This document shows, piece by piece, positions 52,520-63,835 of a stretch of 64,000 nt of DNA (the first letter of the stretch is position 1; the number at the start of each line of letters is the position of its first letter). The stretch spans positions 56,381,532 to 56,445,531 of the forward strand of contig CP092870.1 of assembly GCA_030710605.1 (NCBI GenBank). Direction: 5' to 3'. Under the pieces are notes generated by a model, which was given only the letters and a program-made list of their open reading frames with translations, was not told the DNA's origin and did no database searches. The DNA is from Cordylochernes scorpioides (Eukaryota; Arthropoda; Arachnida; Pseudoscorpiones; Chernetidae). Both the position numbers and the translations under genes were made by a program.

Positions 52520-53015
52520 ACCGAATGGAATAAATTGCGCCTTGGGCAGAAGAATACCATTAGCCTGAAACCTTGGTCTCTAGGTGGACCCTTCTCAGTT
52601 TACCAAAGCTGGTGTTGTGGCTTTGTCACCGACCTGAGGCCGATACTTTGCGGCGACGGTCAATAGATGGCGTCTGATTTTGACGTTTATTTTGATAGGA
52701 GTGGCGACCTTTGCCTTTATAAATGCAATTCTAAATAAATTATTGTTATACTTCACCTCCAAAACTATGAGAAAATTAAGCGTTAAGAAACATTCACATG
52801 TTAGCTGAAGATAAGAGTTTCAAAAGTTGAAAAGTTTGATACCCAGTAATATAAATAAAGTCGAAAATGAAACCATTAGAGACATCAATGTTGTTTCTTA
52901 GTAAAAAGGATTTTTGAATTTTAAAAAAAGGGTGGAATTATGTATATATGTAAAAACATTGGCGTTGAAGATGAAATAATGTACATATATAGATATCTAT
53001 AATACAATATAATGT
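52520..53015 (+). repeat. Right arm of the inverted pair, with decayed hammerhead
   Basis: Inverted partner of 49955-50375. The hammerhead region (about 52550-52590) reads GCAGAAGAATACCATTAGCC, TGAAACCTTGGTC, TCTAGGTGG: GAAA, stem III and the stem I 3' strand survive but the CTGACGA box is gone. Confidence 0.7.
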
Positions 53016-53027
53016 GGCTTATGATTG

Positions 53028-53342
53028 TAGAACGACGTTTGATAATTTTACCGCAAATGTTTCTTTTGAACGAAAAATCTTAATTTATTTTAAAGAGAAA
53101 TAACGACTATTTCTATCCTTAGGGATGAAGTATGAAAGGATGAATTGTGAAGTGTAATGATAAACGGAAAAAAAAAGTGTCCAGGGGGGTTTATTTTTCC
53201 ATTCATCATTACTCTTCCTAATTCATCCTTTCATACTTCATCCCTAAGGATAGGAATAGTCGTTATTTCTCCTTTAAATAAATTACGATATTTCGTTCAA
53301 AAGAAACATTTGCGGTAAAATTGCCAAACGTCGTTCTACATA
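53028..53342. mobile_element. SINE family B, two copies head to head
   Basis: GTAGAACGACGTTTGATAAT ... TTGCCAAACGTCGTTCTAC with both arms containing AAGAAACATTTGCGGTA, the GAAATAACGACTATTCCTATCC-type word and TTCATACTTCATCCCTAAGG. The centre has GTGTCCAGGGGGG, the last bases of the tRNA-like head. Confidence 0.75.
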
Positions 53343-53576
53343 TATAGATATTGGCGTTGAGAATGGAATCATGTACATATGTAAACATATGGAGTTTTTT
53401 TGAAGATAGAATTATTGCACGTATGTAGATAGATTTTGGCGCGCGCGTTTTGAGGATGGATAAATATTGTACATATATAGATATTGACGTTAACAAAAAT
53501 AAACACATACTGGAAAATGTTGAAGCGAAAACTAAATGGATTTCGGTTATTTAAAATGAACCCAAACTAAGATTCA
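53343..53576. other. No gene seen
   Basis: Repeated ATTGGCGTTGA-type and ACATATATAGATA words indicate a small degenerate tandem repeat. No coding signal. Confidence 0.4.
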
Positions 53577-53849
53577 TTGCTGACTTGTATAACTTTTACG
53601 TATCTACCTCCTAACGAACTCCAGCTAGATAATATATATATTACGATCAAGATACACAATGGACTGGAGATAATTTTATATGGTGAACTGAACATTCGCA
53701 CCAACCACCTTGGAGACTTTCTTAACCTGCTGGATATTCCAACTTTATTGTCGCGTAATCTTTCCTCAAGAGATATAATAACATCTACCCATGATAATAC
53801 TCTAGTTCCCCAGCAACCCCTTCTCTCCCCCTTGACACATTGTAAATAA
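53577..53849 (+). pseudogene. Endonuclease (APE-like) fragment of a non-LTR retrotransposon
   Basis: 90 codons. YLPPNELQLDNIY and YGELNIRTNHLGDFLN resemble the APE-type endonuclease region in which a GD-N-A motif is followed by N-x-x-G. The rest of ORF2 is absent, and the fragment joins within a few bases to a 3' tail (53880-54040), so the copy is internally deleted. Confidence 0.5.
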
Positions 53850-53879
53850 CATTGCTGATTATTGTAACTATTGTATATA

Positions 53880-54040
53880 CCCTCTTCTACTTGGAGAAGT
53901 TGTATAAGACCAAAGGGTCATAACAGGGACTTTTGTTGTTGTTATTACTGTTATTCCTGTATGTACCCTACATTTCTGTGCTTGGAGAATCCGTATAAAA
54001 CAAAAATGTCTTAATAAAGCTTTTTGTTGTTGTTGTTGAT
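53880..54040 (+). repeat. Non-LTR 3' tail, two units
   Basis: Two successive copies of the tail seen at 15960-16378: TACTTGGAGAAGTTGTATAAG and TGCTTGGAGAATCCGTATAA, ending AATAAAGCTTTTTGTTG. Confidence 0.75.
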
Positions 54041-54134
54041 ATTGACGTTGATAAAGTAATTATAAACATATGGAATTCTAACATTAAAAGACAGTCGTAA
54101 ATATCCATCATGACTGTAATATATAATATGTATA

Positions 54135-54905
54135 TGTGATATCTTGGGACCTCTGGGACCAGTGTTACCTGATGCTAGACGAACCTCGATGTCAACTCTA
54201 CCGTGCAGTCGTGGTGGAAGGCGACACAGCTGGGCCAAAGGTGAAATAAACAAACAGAGATTCCACTAAAAGCGTCTGACGTCAAGAAGGAATGGGATGA
54301 GGAGAGAGAGATTTTAGAGCAAGTGTTACCGTTGGGATCCAAGCGAATACTGCCTATTCTAGGTTCTCGATTTAACACCACGACCTTGCTTCTTTCTAAT
54401 TGGCTGACCTACTTAGGTGATTCTTTCCTAATTGGTAGGACTACGTCACATGGCCGTTGGCTATTGGTTGACCTATTTAGGTGATTCTTCTCTAATTGGC
54501 CCTGCGGCTTCCTTTGATGGAAGATACGTCCGGTCTTGGCCAGGAAGTACGGGGCGTTACTCGACTTTTATAACTTCTGCGTTATCAGATACGCCCTGTC
54601 CTGTCAGGAAGTATTGACTTGTAAATTATTTATAGTTGGGCTGGTTTTAAGCCTCTTTTGCTAGGCCTTGCTTCGACTTCTGTCCTAAGCCTGATTAGTT
54701 TTAACCTTAATTTTCTCCTGTTAGACTCCATTCCTTCTATCTGTACAGTTGCGATACTTTATTAGATTCTTACGCGGTACAGATTGATGTTAGTTGAGGT
54801 TTTCTATGTGCAGTACATAAGAAGTTATATACAGTCATGGGGTGGAACATGTGGTAGTAGATATCTAGACTATTTACAACAATTCCATGGTCTTAAATCA
54901 TCACA
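54135..54905 (+). repeat. Left LTR
   Basis: Begins TGTGATATCTTGGGACC and ends TAAATCATCACA (TG...CA with TGTGAT/ATCACA inverted tips). It contains AATAAA words on both strands (plus about 54246, minus about 54757) and TATATAAC on the minus strand near 54828. Confidence 0.9.
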
Positions 54906-54930
54906 GATGGCCCCGGATGTGAGAGGGTTC
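54906..54930 (+). promoter_or_regulatory. Candidate primer-binding site
   Basis: TGGCCCCGGATGTGAGAGGG starts two bases after the LTR, where a tRNA primer-binding site would begin with TGG. The matching tRNA was not identified. Confidence 0.4.
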
Positions 54931-57900
54931 ATATGGAGGGATTTAAGAGAGCGGAATAGGAAGACTGTTATAAAGGAAGTAATTTTTAAAAAATTAATTG
55001 AAATGAGTTGGTATATAACATGGGGTTGATTTCTGTATATCCATAAGAGGTAATAAAGCATAAACAACTAATATTAAACATACAAGTAAAACAAAAATAG
55101 GAATAAAAGAATGAATAGAGAGCATATAATGACGATAGGTAAAAATAAAACGATTGGATGGGAAAATCATGATCTCTTCGTGATGGGCGTTAGAAAGGGT
55201 TGAGGGGTTAGTTATTACTTGGTTGAGGCAATGTCACTTTGACTCAAGTCCCAAACCATATAATGTGCACGGCGCGGAAAACCTAGGCCATGTTTCACAT
55301 GTAAATTTAAGGACCTAATAAAGTTACAGTACCACAATCGAAAAGTAAGATAAGGGGATTGTTATGGGTTTTAGTAATTAGTCGTTAAGACGTACGCATG
55401 CAGGATAAAGAGGGCGAAGATCAGTGACCAGAAATCAAAGTTTTAATTAGAGTCGTCAGGGGCTTAGCGAGAAAAAGAGTAAAATAAAAAAAAAAATGTG
55501 CCAGCGTGTGGCATGAGAGTGCCCTGGAATAAAAAAAAATACAATTTGCACGTATCCAAGCCAGAAGTAGGGATAGGTAAATCCGGGGGACGGTGTGACA
55601 AGATTGTTAATTACGAAATCAAAGTAGGTCAAGTCTAGCCTGCGAAGGAGTTAAAAGTTCCTGCGGAAAAGGGTTAGTATTTATTAAGAAGTAACCTTTA
55701 AAGTGGTTGTTTAAGCGGTTATTGAAGATTGCCCTGTTTTTAGATCGTGATTTTTAGTTTGATTATAAAAGAATATATCATTGAGATATGAAATTGCGAA
55801 ATTAAGGCTTTGCATATAGCGTTAAAGGATTTGAAAAATCGAAAATAGAATTGCGAAGTTAAATGCAAAGTAATCTTAAAAAAAAGTAAAAATAGTGATG
55901 ATATGATACAAAGATTAACACACTACAGCAGTATATAAGGGGTAATAGAAAGTGAAAATATTAAATGAAAAAAAAATAATGAGCAATAATTACTCGATAG
56001 CATTGACATGGTAGCGGAAGGTGAAACAATGTAAATAACATCTAATTTATAAAGTGAGAAAAAATATAAAATGATAAATGCAAATTAGTGATATAAACAT
56101 GAAATATAAACTTGAGATTATTAGATATGATATGAAAGATAAAATATAAAGTTGATTATCAAATAGAGTCATAAAGCAAAAGTAAATAAGTTTTGGTAAA
56201 GAAAAATAAAAAAGACAATAATCTAAACTAATTGGTTGACGTAAAAAAAAAACAATTATAAGAGCTATATAATGATTATATAAAGGATATTAAAATGAAA
56301 AATTTTAAAAAAATGTTCATCGAGAAAGAAGAGCAAGTAAGATTATATATAGAAATTATATATCGTGAAAGAATGGAAAGTTGTAGGCCAAACGTAATGT
56401 TCCTGTTTTTTTAGGATGGGTGGAGAGAACTTTAAATTGTCCTCGATTGATATCTTTGGTCTTGTTGGCCTAAGTTGTTCTAACTTATCGAATTTGTTTT
56501 AAGTTTGATGCGACTCGTGGATCACATTGTTTCCAACTGTGAAACTCACCGAGTCCTAATGTTGTCGTTTTTTTAAACTTATGTGGGTGTGTGTGATTTT
56601 TGTAAGTAAAATGTTGTCCTTGGATCTAAGTGTCGATGTTAAGTGGACAAGTTAATCGAGGGCGAGAGAATCTAGACCTGGTGACGGGCCGTAACAAGAT
56701 GTCGGCTGTTTGTTTGCTCGTGTCCAGCGGAAGAGGAGGGAGCGAAGCTATTTTTAATGCGATTCCGGATTTAGGTCAAGGGGGGGGAGCGAGGGGGCTT
56801 GCTTTCTTTCAACTTATTGGAAGTTAATTCGAACTACGTTCGGAGATATTATTTCTATAATTGTAAACGCAAAAGCGTTTTGATTTGTCACGTTTGGTGA
56901 CAAGCGTTATGGGATTGACATAAGGAGATACAGAGGTTGTAATGATCCTGTGTGTTCAAGCATTTGTTAGATTTGTGTTTGTATTTCGAAAATTCGGATA
57001 TTGTATCTGTTGATATTAAATCGACTGGTTGTTGTGTTTCGATATTTTGCGGACTTAGTAAAAATGTTATTCATGGATATCGGGTTAGAATTGAATGAAA
57101 TTGCGACTATCTACGTGGACAATGTGTGGTTAAATAAATGTGTCACAGGCGTGATGAAGGCGTCTTTGGCCTGAAAATTGAAAGAGTTTAGTGGTGTGGC
57201 GCTGTGACACGAAGCGAAAAAATTGTAAAGGAAAAGGTGTCACGTGAAGTCTTTGTTTTGTACAAAATCTAACCTGTTACACTAAGAATAACAAATTTAC
57301 TAAAGTCATGGGTGCTGGTTGTACGAACATATCGAGAATTTTTATATTATTAGTGGATATGACACGTTTAATGTGAGAGAAAAAAAAAAGATTGTGTGTG
57401 TTTAGTAGGGCGACGTGTTGCAGCTTGTGTAGCTCGAAATTGGATTTGGGTGTTAAGTCGCGCATTGAAAATTGTTGCCAATTAGAAAAAGTTATGTGAG
57501 AGGGTGTTGTATATTTTGTTGAGAGTGATTTGTCGATATTTAACTATGCGTGTAAAAGGAAGGTACGAGGGAGTGTAGTTATGTGGGAATTTAACGATTG
57601 GAATAGTTTTGGAAGGCTGTGATTTAAGTTACTTCTGTCCAAAGATATGAAAGAAAATGACATAGGGGCTTTGAAAATGGGATTAGGAACATTATAATGA
57701 GGTTAAATAAGAGTGTTGGAGTTCACCACGTGTGAGCAACCTGTTCCAGGAGGGAAAAATTTTGTAAATGGGACAGTTGTATTAACCTGTCCATGGGACA
57801 CGTGTTGCTTGCACGAGGTGAATTTGTACAAGGTAGTTGGTAGAGGTACATTATCTTGATACAGGAGTAGCTGAGAACAGTTTATAATTAGTAGAAATCG

Positions 57901-58293
57901 TTTTATGGAATTAAGGAATAAAATGACAAAAGGCAAGGGTGTATCGATGATATGGAATTTTAGATTCCGCGTTATGTTACTTATTTTTAAGATCAAAAAG
58001 ATATAATCTATGGTGAAAATATTGTTAGCTATGGCATTAATAGTTAAGTTAAATGGATGGACAGATATTTTTCTTTTACAAACTGATTTCTATTATTTTA
58101 AAAGTATTCTGCATAATTATAGCGATAGATGCTTCTGTATCAAGTAGTAGAGGTAGGTTTACATTATTGGACAGTTCAGCTCGAACGAGCAATTGTTCAA
58201 CAAAAATTATGTATGGAGGAACCTACTGTTGTGCTGTCTTGTATGTCGGTACAGTCCTGGTCTTGTGCCATGGTTGGAGGATTCTTGGGAAGG
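54931..58293. other. LTR-element interior without recognisable genes
   Basis: Purine-rich plus strand (for example 55380-56350) with only short frames. There is no gag zinc knuckle, protease, RT or integrase motif in any frame that I could see. Confidence 0.6.
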
Positions 58294-58734
58294 TCAGAGT
58301 TCATTGTTTGCGCTGGGCTCGTGGTTTAGAGATGGTCGGGGGAGCAGGTAACATACGCTCGCGTGTTGGTAACTCGGAGGGGTGCTGGCAGGAGGTTTGC
58401 TGGCTTTCTCATTCTTGTAGAGTATTGTAGTTGGGCCCGATCTGCTTGGGCGTCGTAGTTGGTGAAGAAGCTCTGCGCCTCGTACGAACCATCGTAGCGA
58501 TTCCACCTCTCGCGATAGTCCTGTCGCCGAGGAGAGCTGATATATCGTCCTGGCTAAACTCCCCAGGACATCTGACACCGGCGGCGGGGGTGTGACGTCT
58601 TCCTTGCCGGGGGCGATTTCCTCCGTTCTACCGAGAGTGTTTTCTTTCTTTGGAAAAGTGGTGCTTCCGCCACTTTCGGAGTCGGGATCGGACTCCATTG
58701 GTTCCTTTGGATTCTCCTCTCTTCCCTGTTCCAT
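58294..58734 (-). CDS. 146-residue minus-strand ORF next to the right LTR, unidentified
   Basis: Starts 82 bases inside the right LTR. It has an acidic N-terminal part (ESDPDSESGG), a PPPPVSDVLGSLARTIYQLS segment and SREVESLRWFVRGAELLHQL, followed by a basic tail. Length and composition would suit the start of a gag-like protein if the element ran on the minus strand. No zinc knuckle is visible and no pol follows. The plus-strand frame across the same DNA is also open (58592-58930), so this could be chance in a GC-rich segment. Confidence 0.35.
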   Translation of the reverse strand: MEQGREENPKEPMESDPDSESGGSTTFPKKENTLGRTEEIAPGKEDVTPPPPVSDVLGSLARTIYQLSSATGLSREVESLRWFVRGAELLHQLRRPSRSGPTTILYKNEKASKPPASTPPSYQHASVCYLLPRPSLNHEPSANNEL

Positions 58735-58804
58735 CTTTCTGTACAGACAGTGGTCTATTTGCTTACTTGTACCTTGGCGTCCACTATCCTGTCGACTCTT
58801 CGGT

Positions 58805-58815
58805 ACGGGGGAGTC
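58805..58815 (+). promoter_or_regulatory. Candidate polypurine tract
   Basis: ACGGGGGAGTC directly before the right LTR: a short purine run in the position of a plus-strand priming site. Confidence 0.35.
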
Positions 58816-59586
58816 TGTGATATCTTGGGACCTCTGGGACCAGTGTTACCTGATGCTAGACGAACCTCGATGTCAACTCTACCGTGCAGTCGTGGTGGAA
58901 GGCGACACAGCTGGGCCAAAGGTGAAATAAACAAACAGAGATTCCACTAAGAGCGTCTGACGTCAAGAAGGAATGGGATGAGGAGAGAGAGATTTTAGAG
59001 CAAGTGTTACCGTTGGGATCCAAGCGAATACTGCCTATTCTAGGTTCTCGATTTAACACCACGACCTTGCTTCTTTCTAATTGGCTGACCTACTTAGGTG
59101 ATTCTTTCCTAATTGGTAGGACTACGTCACATGGCCGTTGGCTATTGGTTGACCTATTTAGGTGATTCTTCTCTAATTGGCCCTGCGGCTTCCTTTGATG
59201 GAAGATACGTCCGGTCTTGGCCAGGAAGTACGGGGCGTTACTCGACTTTTATAACTTCTGCGTTATCAGATACGCCCTGTCCTGTCAGGAAGTATTGACT
59301 TGTAAATTATTTATAGTTGGGCTGGTTTTAAGCCTCTTTTGCTAGGCCTTGCTTCGACTTCTGTCCTAAGCCTGATTAGTTTTAACCTTAATTTTCTCCT
59401 GTTAGACTCCATTCCTTCTATCTGTACAGTTGCGATACTTTATTAGATTCTTACGCGGTACAGATTGATGTTAGTTGAGGTTTTCTATGTGCAGTACATA
59501 AGAAGTTATATACAGTCATGGGGTGGAACATGTGGTAGTAGATATCTAGACTATTTACAACAATTCCATGGTCTTAAATCATCACA
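58816..59586 (+). repeat. Right LTR
   Basis: Same sequence and length as the left LTR. It is followed by TATATATGGTTTTGACC, the 5' edge of repeat H. Confidence 0.9.
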
Positions 59587-59589
59587 TAT

Positions 59590-59790
59590 ATATGGTTTTG
59601 ACCAAGGACTTGGTTGTTGTTGTGTGATGTAATCAATATATAGCGTGAGATATTCATGTTTTTAGTTCTAATGATATTTCTGTAATAATAAAATATTATA
59701 CAAATATATAATTTTTCAGTAGCCTACAATCTCTTTTAATGAAAAACTACACTACCTATGATTATTGAATATTAGGTAGAAGGGTACATA
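59590..59790 (+). repeat. Dispersed repeat H, second copy
   Basis: GGTTTTGACCAAGGACTTGG and the following about 190 bp match 44771-44970 with scattered changes. Confidence 0.75.
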
Positions 59791-59994
59791 ACAATGAAAA
59801 TCTTTTTTTTTCGGTTTTAATATTCATTACCAGATGGCACGTTATTTATTTGCATATAATTATCATCAATATCGTCTGAACCATGTGATGTTGGGAGATG
59901 GGATAGGTAAGCTGTTTTAATATAATACCTCTTTTTCCCCTAAATTTATCTATAAGAATAATCATTGAAATATTACTTTAAAAATAGTTATTGG
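59791..59994. other. AT-rich, no gene
   Basis: No feature supported. Confidence 0.45.
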
Positions 59995-60130
59995 ACCAGT
60001 GATATAAATCGTTGGTTTTCGACCACTACGACTCAGGATCGTATCCCGCATTGGCAACTTTTTCTAATTTAAAAAATGCTTAAATGCCACTGAACCTTTC
60101 AAAAGTCTAACCCCACTAGTAATTGCACTT
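59995..60130 (+). mobile_element. SINE family A, head and start of body
   Basis: The tRNA-like head shares TCGTTGGTTTTCGACCACTA with 28706-28725 and has a degraded B box (GGATCGTATCCCGC), then TTTTTCTAATTTAAAAAATGC and AAAAGTCTAACCCCACTAG. The body is truncated. Confidence 0.7.
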
Positions 60131-60254
60131 GTTTCTGAAGCTAACAAGGCATTATACGTGATAATGACCAAAACTAACAGAGTTGGTCAATGGTCAAAAA
60201 TATTTCTATCGATTTTTCACTGAATTTCTGACAAACTTTTAAAACTCGACATAC

Positions 60255-60400
60255 AAATTATGCAAAAGACATCTCCTTATCGTGAAAATTTCAGTTGCAC
60301 GATAAGGAGATGCCTTTTTCATAATTTATGCAACTTATCGCAGTATAATATCACCTTTGTATTATTTATTTCTACATACAAAGTTGATGAGTCTTTTTTA
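60255..60400. repeat. Short palindrome related to the hammerhead-element ends
   Basis: GACATCTCCTTATCGTG and CACGATAAGGAGATGCC face each other at 60267-60316, followed by CATAATTTATGCAACTTATC as at 32018-32060. It consists of the two ends only. Confidence 0.7.
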
Positions 60401-60404
60401 TTTA

Positions 60405-60785
60405 CTTATTATTAATTCAGACGCGATTTCCCCACAAGGGATGCCTGCGTCAAGAAACAACACTAAACTAAGATACTATATTACATAAACAATTGAATAA
60501 TTATTTGGTTTTAGTATAGTTTAAAGAATAAAATAAAGGAAAGTAAACATGCTTGAATTTACAACCAACAAATGAAAACAAACACAAACAAATATACCTA
60601 GTTTGGCAATTACGGTTTTTTAACAAAGAGAGAAAATATATATATTTACAGAATTTTCTAAATTTAAAATATTAGTCCTTACTATTTATAAACATAAAAA
60701 TATCCTTTTATTTAATGTTTTCCCGATTTCTGTAGTTCTGGAAGATTGGACATTCAATAGGCAGGTGTTTAAAATAATACGTTAA
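60405..60785 (-). pseudogene. Non-LTR retrotransposon ORF2 end and 3' UTR
   Basis: The minus-strand frame 60785-60708 reads YYFKHLPIECPIFQNYRNR and then a stop, an H...C-P pattern typical of ORF2 C-termini of CR1/RTE/Jockey types. The downstream 3' UTR includes GACGCAGGCATCCCTTGTGG and ends AATTAATAATAAGTAAATAA near 60405. Confidence 0.55.
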
Positions 60786-60899
60786 ACGTATTATACAGAG
60801 AGTGATTACAAAGTGATTAATTACATATAGCTACGGAAAGATTCATATACCTAGAAATGCATATATCTCTTTAATTAAAGAGGCATTACTCCCTGTTTG

Positions 60900-61045
60900 T
60901 TATATTCGATCGATTTTATAGCCCCTCTCATAGAATGCTATGAAATCGAAGCCGTCCCTGTACTGATGAGGGCCATAGCCAGAAACCATGGTTATATAGG
61001 TTTGCTTTTGGTTTCAATTTGCCAAAACTGTTGATATGACTCATT
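60900..61045 (+). mobile_element. Retrozyme-family relic with partly preserved hammerhead
   Basis: CTGATGA (60963-60969), stem II with three pairs, GAAA (60982-60985) and stem III ACC/GGT around AT are present, with U as cleavage base (60993). However, ATATAGG no longer pairs well with the 5' strand of stem I. Downstream CAATTTGCCAAAACTG echoes the unit sequence. Confidence 0.55.
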
Positions 61046-61084
61046 CTTTATCATCACTAGTAAAGCTTTTTTATGATGCATTAG

Positions 61085-61505
61085 CGCACCATCTGTTATC
61101 AAAATTCGAAACTATTATAGACGCGTATGATTCTTTTTACAAATAAACAATTTATACTGCCCTTACTGCAATGGAAATATTAATGGGAGGGCCTGGCTCA
61201 TTAGTGGTGAAGCCTCCCAGTGGTTTCGTATATATTTATAATTGTATGTAATTCTACTGTCCTCAAAGCTTATATCCATAGTTCATCTAAAATACCCATT
61301 CCAAGAGTCTAGCATCAATATCACTATAAAAGGAAGATCGAAAAATGCAATATTACAGCGGTATGGTATATTAAACTGGCGAAACCGCTGGGGGGGTTCA
61401 CCACTGATGAGCCAGACACTCCTATTATTTTTTTTTCCATTGCAGTAAGGGCAGTATAAATTGTTAATTTGTAAAAAGAATCATACGCGTCTAAAAGTTT
61501 ATAAA
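61085..61505. repeat. Family G inverted pair
   Basis: Left copy to about 61225 and right copy 61245-61505 in opposite orientation (GCGGTATGGTATATTAAACTG, GGGGGGGTTCACCACTGATG). Very similar to 51380-51960. Confidence 0.75.
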
Positions 61506-62866
61506 ACATTTTTACTATGGTGATAAACATAATGCATGGTTCTGAAGTATAATTAAACTGTAAGTGATCTAGTAACATAAAGGTAAAAATCGAAAGATTA
61601 ATACGTGGGGATGAAGAGAAACCAGAACTATAACATAAAGGTAAGCCAGGCTCCTAGAACGAAAGTGATCTTTGTTTGGGTTTACGAATTTAAAAGCCGT
61701 TAACTCGGAAACTCCGCCTTTGCCGGTCCCAAGCCCGGATGAAAAAGGAGGAGGGGGAGCAGTAACAATCTCACTAAAAAACCTGGGTTCAGCTGGCCAT
61801 GCTGATAGTACCCTGCAAGGACTCCAGGGATACAGGATGAACAGCGTTTGTACTCTCATGTTAGGAGCGGCTGCACATGGCGTCTGTTCCTCATGTTAGA
61901 AGCGGCCATTTCTTTTGGAGCTAAGTCGGCCTGCCACTGAGTAGTGCTCCCAGTCTTAATAACAAAGGCAGAAGCATTCTACTTCACCAGTCATGATGGT
62001 TGTCAAACAGACACCATCAAGGGTCACAACTTGATATACTAATATGATTGAGTGGAGATAAGAAAGAAGAAGAAAGCCGTTAACATTTGTTCATTTTTGA
62101 CCAGCAATCATACCACGCTGTCTGACATCCCGTGGATAATCCAAAACTTTCTCAAACAATTTGCATATCTAGCTCACGTCCCATTGACCTGTTTAGCCAT
62201 CACCAGTGGAAGGGCTGGCAAGTTTCGTAAGCCAATACTCACAAGTTGTTTAAATACCTTCCACTAAAATAACTTACATAAAATAAAATTAACTCAACAA
62301 ATATATAGTTGAAGATTTATAATGTATGCATTTATTTAGCTAATATAGTTTTGCGCTTTCTTCACTCTGATGATAGGTTTACTTCAAAGCGAGATCGCCC
62401 TGCCATCTATCTTTCTTATTTTAAACTATTTTTGGAAATAAATATATTTTTTGCGAGAAATTTTTTGAATGAAATTTAAATATATAAAAATATTATTTTG
62501 AAATATATAAATCACTTATAATATTTTAATTTAAAATAAATAATATATTGATGTATAATTACGTTTTTAAAATAATAATTATTAATCCTAATATATATAT
62601 TAGAAGTTTGCTTGACAAAAATGTGCTGAATTACTTATATCTAACAGAAAATAATAATTTCCAAAATGTAAAGTAATTATTTTTTTTTGTGTGTGTGGCT
62701 AGTTTAATATTTTAAATAATAATTAAACCTAATTTTTTTATTAGATAAATTAACACAATACGTGTGTGTCAAGACGGCGGGCAGGGTTGAATAGATTTAT
62801 ATACTAATATACACTAAAAAATAAAAAAAAGACGACTTAACATTATTCCAATATTCAAATGATATA
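61506..62866. other. No gene recognised; possible retroelement debris then AT-rich DNA
   Basis: 61660-62080 is less AT-rich (CTGGGTTCAGCTGGCCATGC, GGACTCCAGGGATACAGG) and ends in an AAGAAAGAAGAAGAAA tail, reminiscent of a non-LTR 3' end. 62280-62860 is very AT-rich without signals. Confidence 0.35.
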
Positions 62867-63016
62867 CAGTCGAAATACCTCCCTGTAAAGGACAACACCT
62901 AATTGCAGAGCCAAAGAGAGTTGCTAAATTGTAAAAACGGTAATTTTGTAAATGAAAACTCTCCTTTGTAGAGAGGTGTCCTCTAGCGAGGTGCCCGCTA
63001 AAGGGAGGTTCTACTG
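62867..63016. mobile_element. pogo/Tigger-type MITE, 150 bp
   Basis: CAGTCGAAATACCTCCCTG at one end and GGGAGGTTCTACTG at the other, with TA on each side. A different family from the 177-bp MITEs. Confidence 0.8.
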
Positions 63017-63104
63017 TATATATATATATATAGCACTAGTTATAAATATAATAATGAAAATAATATTAAGAGATGTGGCAAAAGAAAATATTAAGACGCG
63101 AATG

Positions 63105-63345
63105 TTTCTTTCACACATAAATCCAAAACTTTCCTTACTGCGATGAAAAAATATTGGGAGGGCTTGGTTCATCAGTGGTGAATCTTCCCAGCGGTTTCAC
63201 CAATTTTTAATCTACCAGACCGCTTCTTTAGAACTCTAATACTGTATTGGATCATTCTGCTTTTATATGCTACACTGAAAGGTGGAATCTCAGAAATGGT
63301 ATTTGGGTAAACTATGGACATAAGCTTTTAGGACAATGCTTTTTA
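63105..63345 (+). repeat. Family G copy
   Basis: CCTTACTGCGATGAAAAAAT, GGGAGGGCTTGGTTCATCAG, GCGGTTTCACCAATTT, ending ATGGACATAAGCTTTTAGG. Confidence 0.75.
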
Positions 63346-63451
63346 TTAAGAGATGTGTTTATATTATTGTGTAGTATGGAATGATATTCCAGCGTGAACT
63401 CTCCCTCTCTCTCTCTTAATTATCCAAGTTCCGTTTTATAATGGTCTAGGT

Positions 63452-63651
63452 CAGGGTCGGCAAACTTTGAGTCGGAAGAATCAAAAATTGCAATTTGCAA
63501 AATTTGAAAGTTTTTAAAGAGCTACAACATATTTTCTTGCCAACAATAAATAGTACTCACATAAATAATATTTACGTATGGAACTATATAAAGAGCTTCA
63601 CATCCAAAGAGCTCATCATGTGGCTCGCGAACCGCAGTTTGACGATCCCTG
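63452..63651. mobile_element. hAT-type MITE, 200 bp
   Basis: Inverted tips CAGGGTCGGCAAAC and GTTTGACGATCCCTG, typical of hAT elements. The eight-base flanks GTCTAGGT and GTCTGGGG look like a diverged target-site duplication. No transposase. Confidence 0.75.
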
Positions 63652-63743
63652 GTCTGGGGGTATACCATACATTTCATTTGATAGAATAACTCCATTAGTA
63701 GTCATTCCTGGCATCCTGACAGCACAATGGTACGTAGATGACA

Positions 63744-63831
63744 CTAGCCGAATGACCCGGGTAACGCCCGTGTTTTACCCGATTGAATGTTTTTATGCAA
63801 ATACTATTTGTTACAATTATAAATTGGCGCC
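63744..63831 (-). mobile_element. Helitron 3' end, minus strand
   Basis: The reverse complement matches the last about 90 bp of the 16.5-17.5 kb Helitron (GGCGCCAATTTATAATTGTAA, hairpin ACGGGCGTTACCCGGGT with mismatches, CATTCGG, CTAG). Preceded by A on the plus strand. Homology stops at about 63831, so the rest is either truncated or a different internal sequence reaching the window edge. Confidence 0.8.
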
Positions 63832-63835
63832 TTAA

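Larger units (their letters stand above)
54135..59586 (+). mobile_element. Non-autonomous LTR retrotransposon, 5.45 kb, recent
   Basis: Two direct 771-bp LTRs (54135-54905, 58816-59586) flank 3.91 kb of interior. The flanks are TATA on both sides (54131-54134 and 59587-59590), a likely four-base target duplication. The LTRs are nearly identical; I noticed one difference (CTAAAAGCG versus CTAAGAGCG). The interior is A-rich on the plus strand and contains no recognisable protease, RT or integrase, so the element would need proteins from a relative. A TGG two bases after the left LTR and a purine run before the right LTR favour plus orientation; a protein-like minus-strand ORF near the right LTR argues the other way. 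Confidence 0.88.

Noticed and set aside
54175..54381. 68-codon minus-strand frame repeated at 58856-59062
   Set aside because: It lies wholly in the LTRs and is duplicated with them; no protein features.
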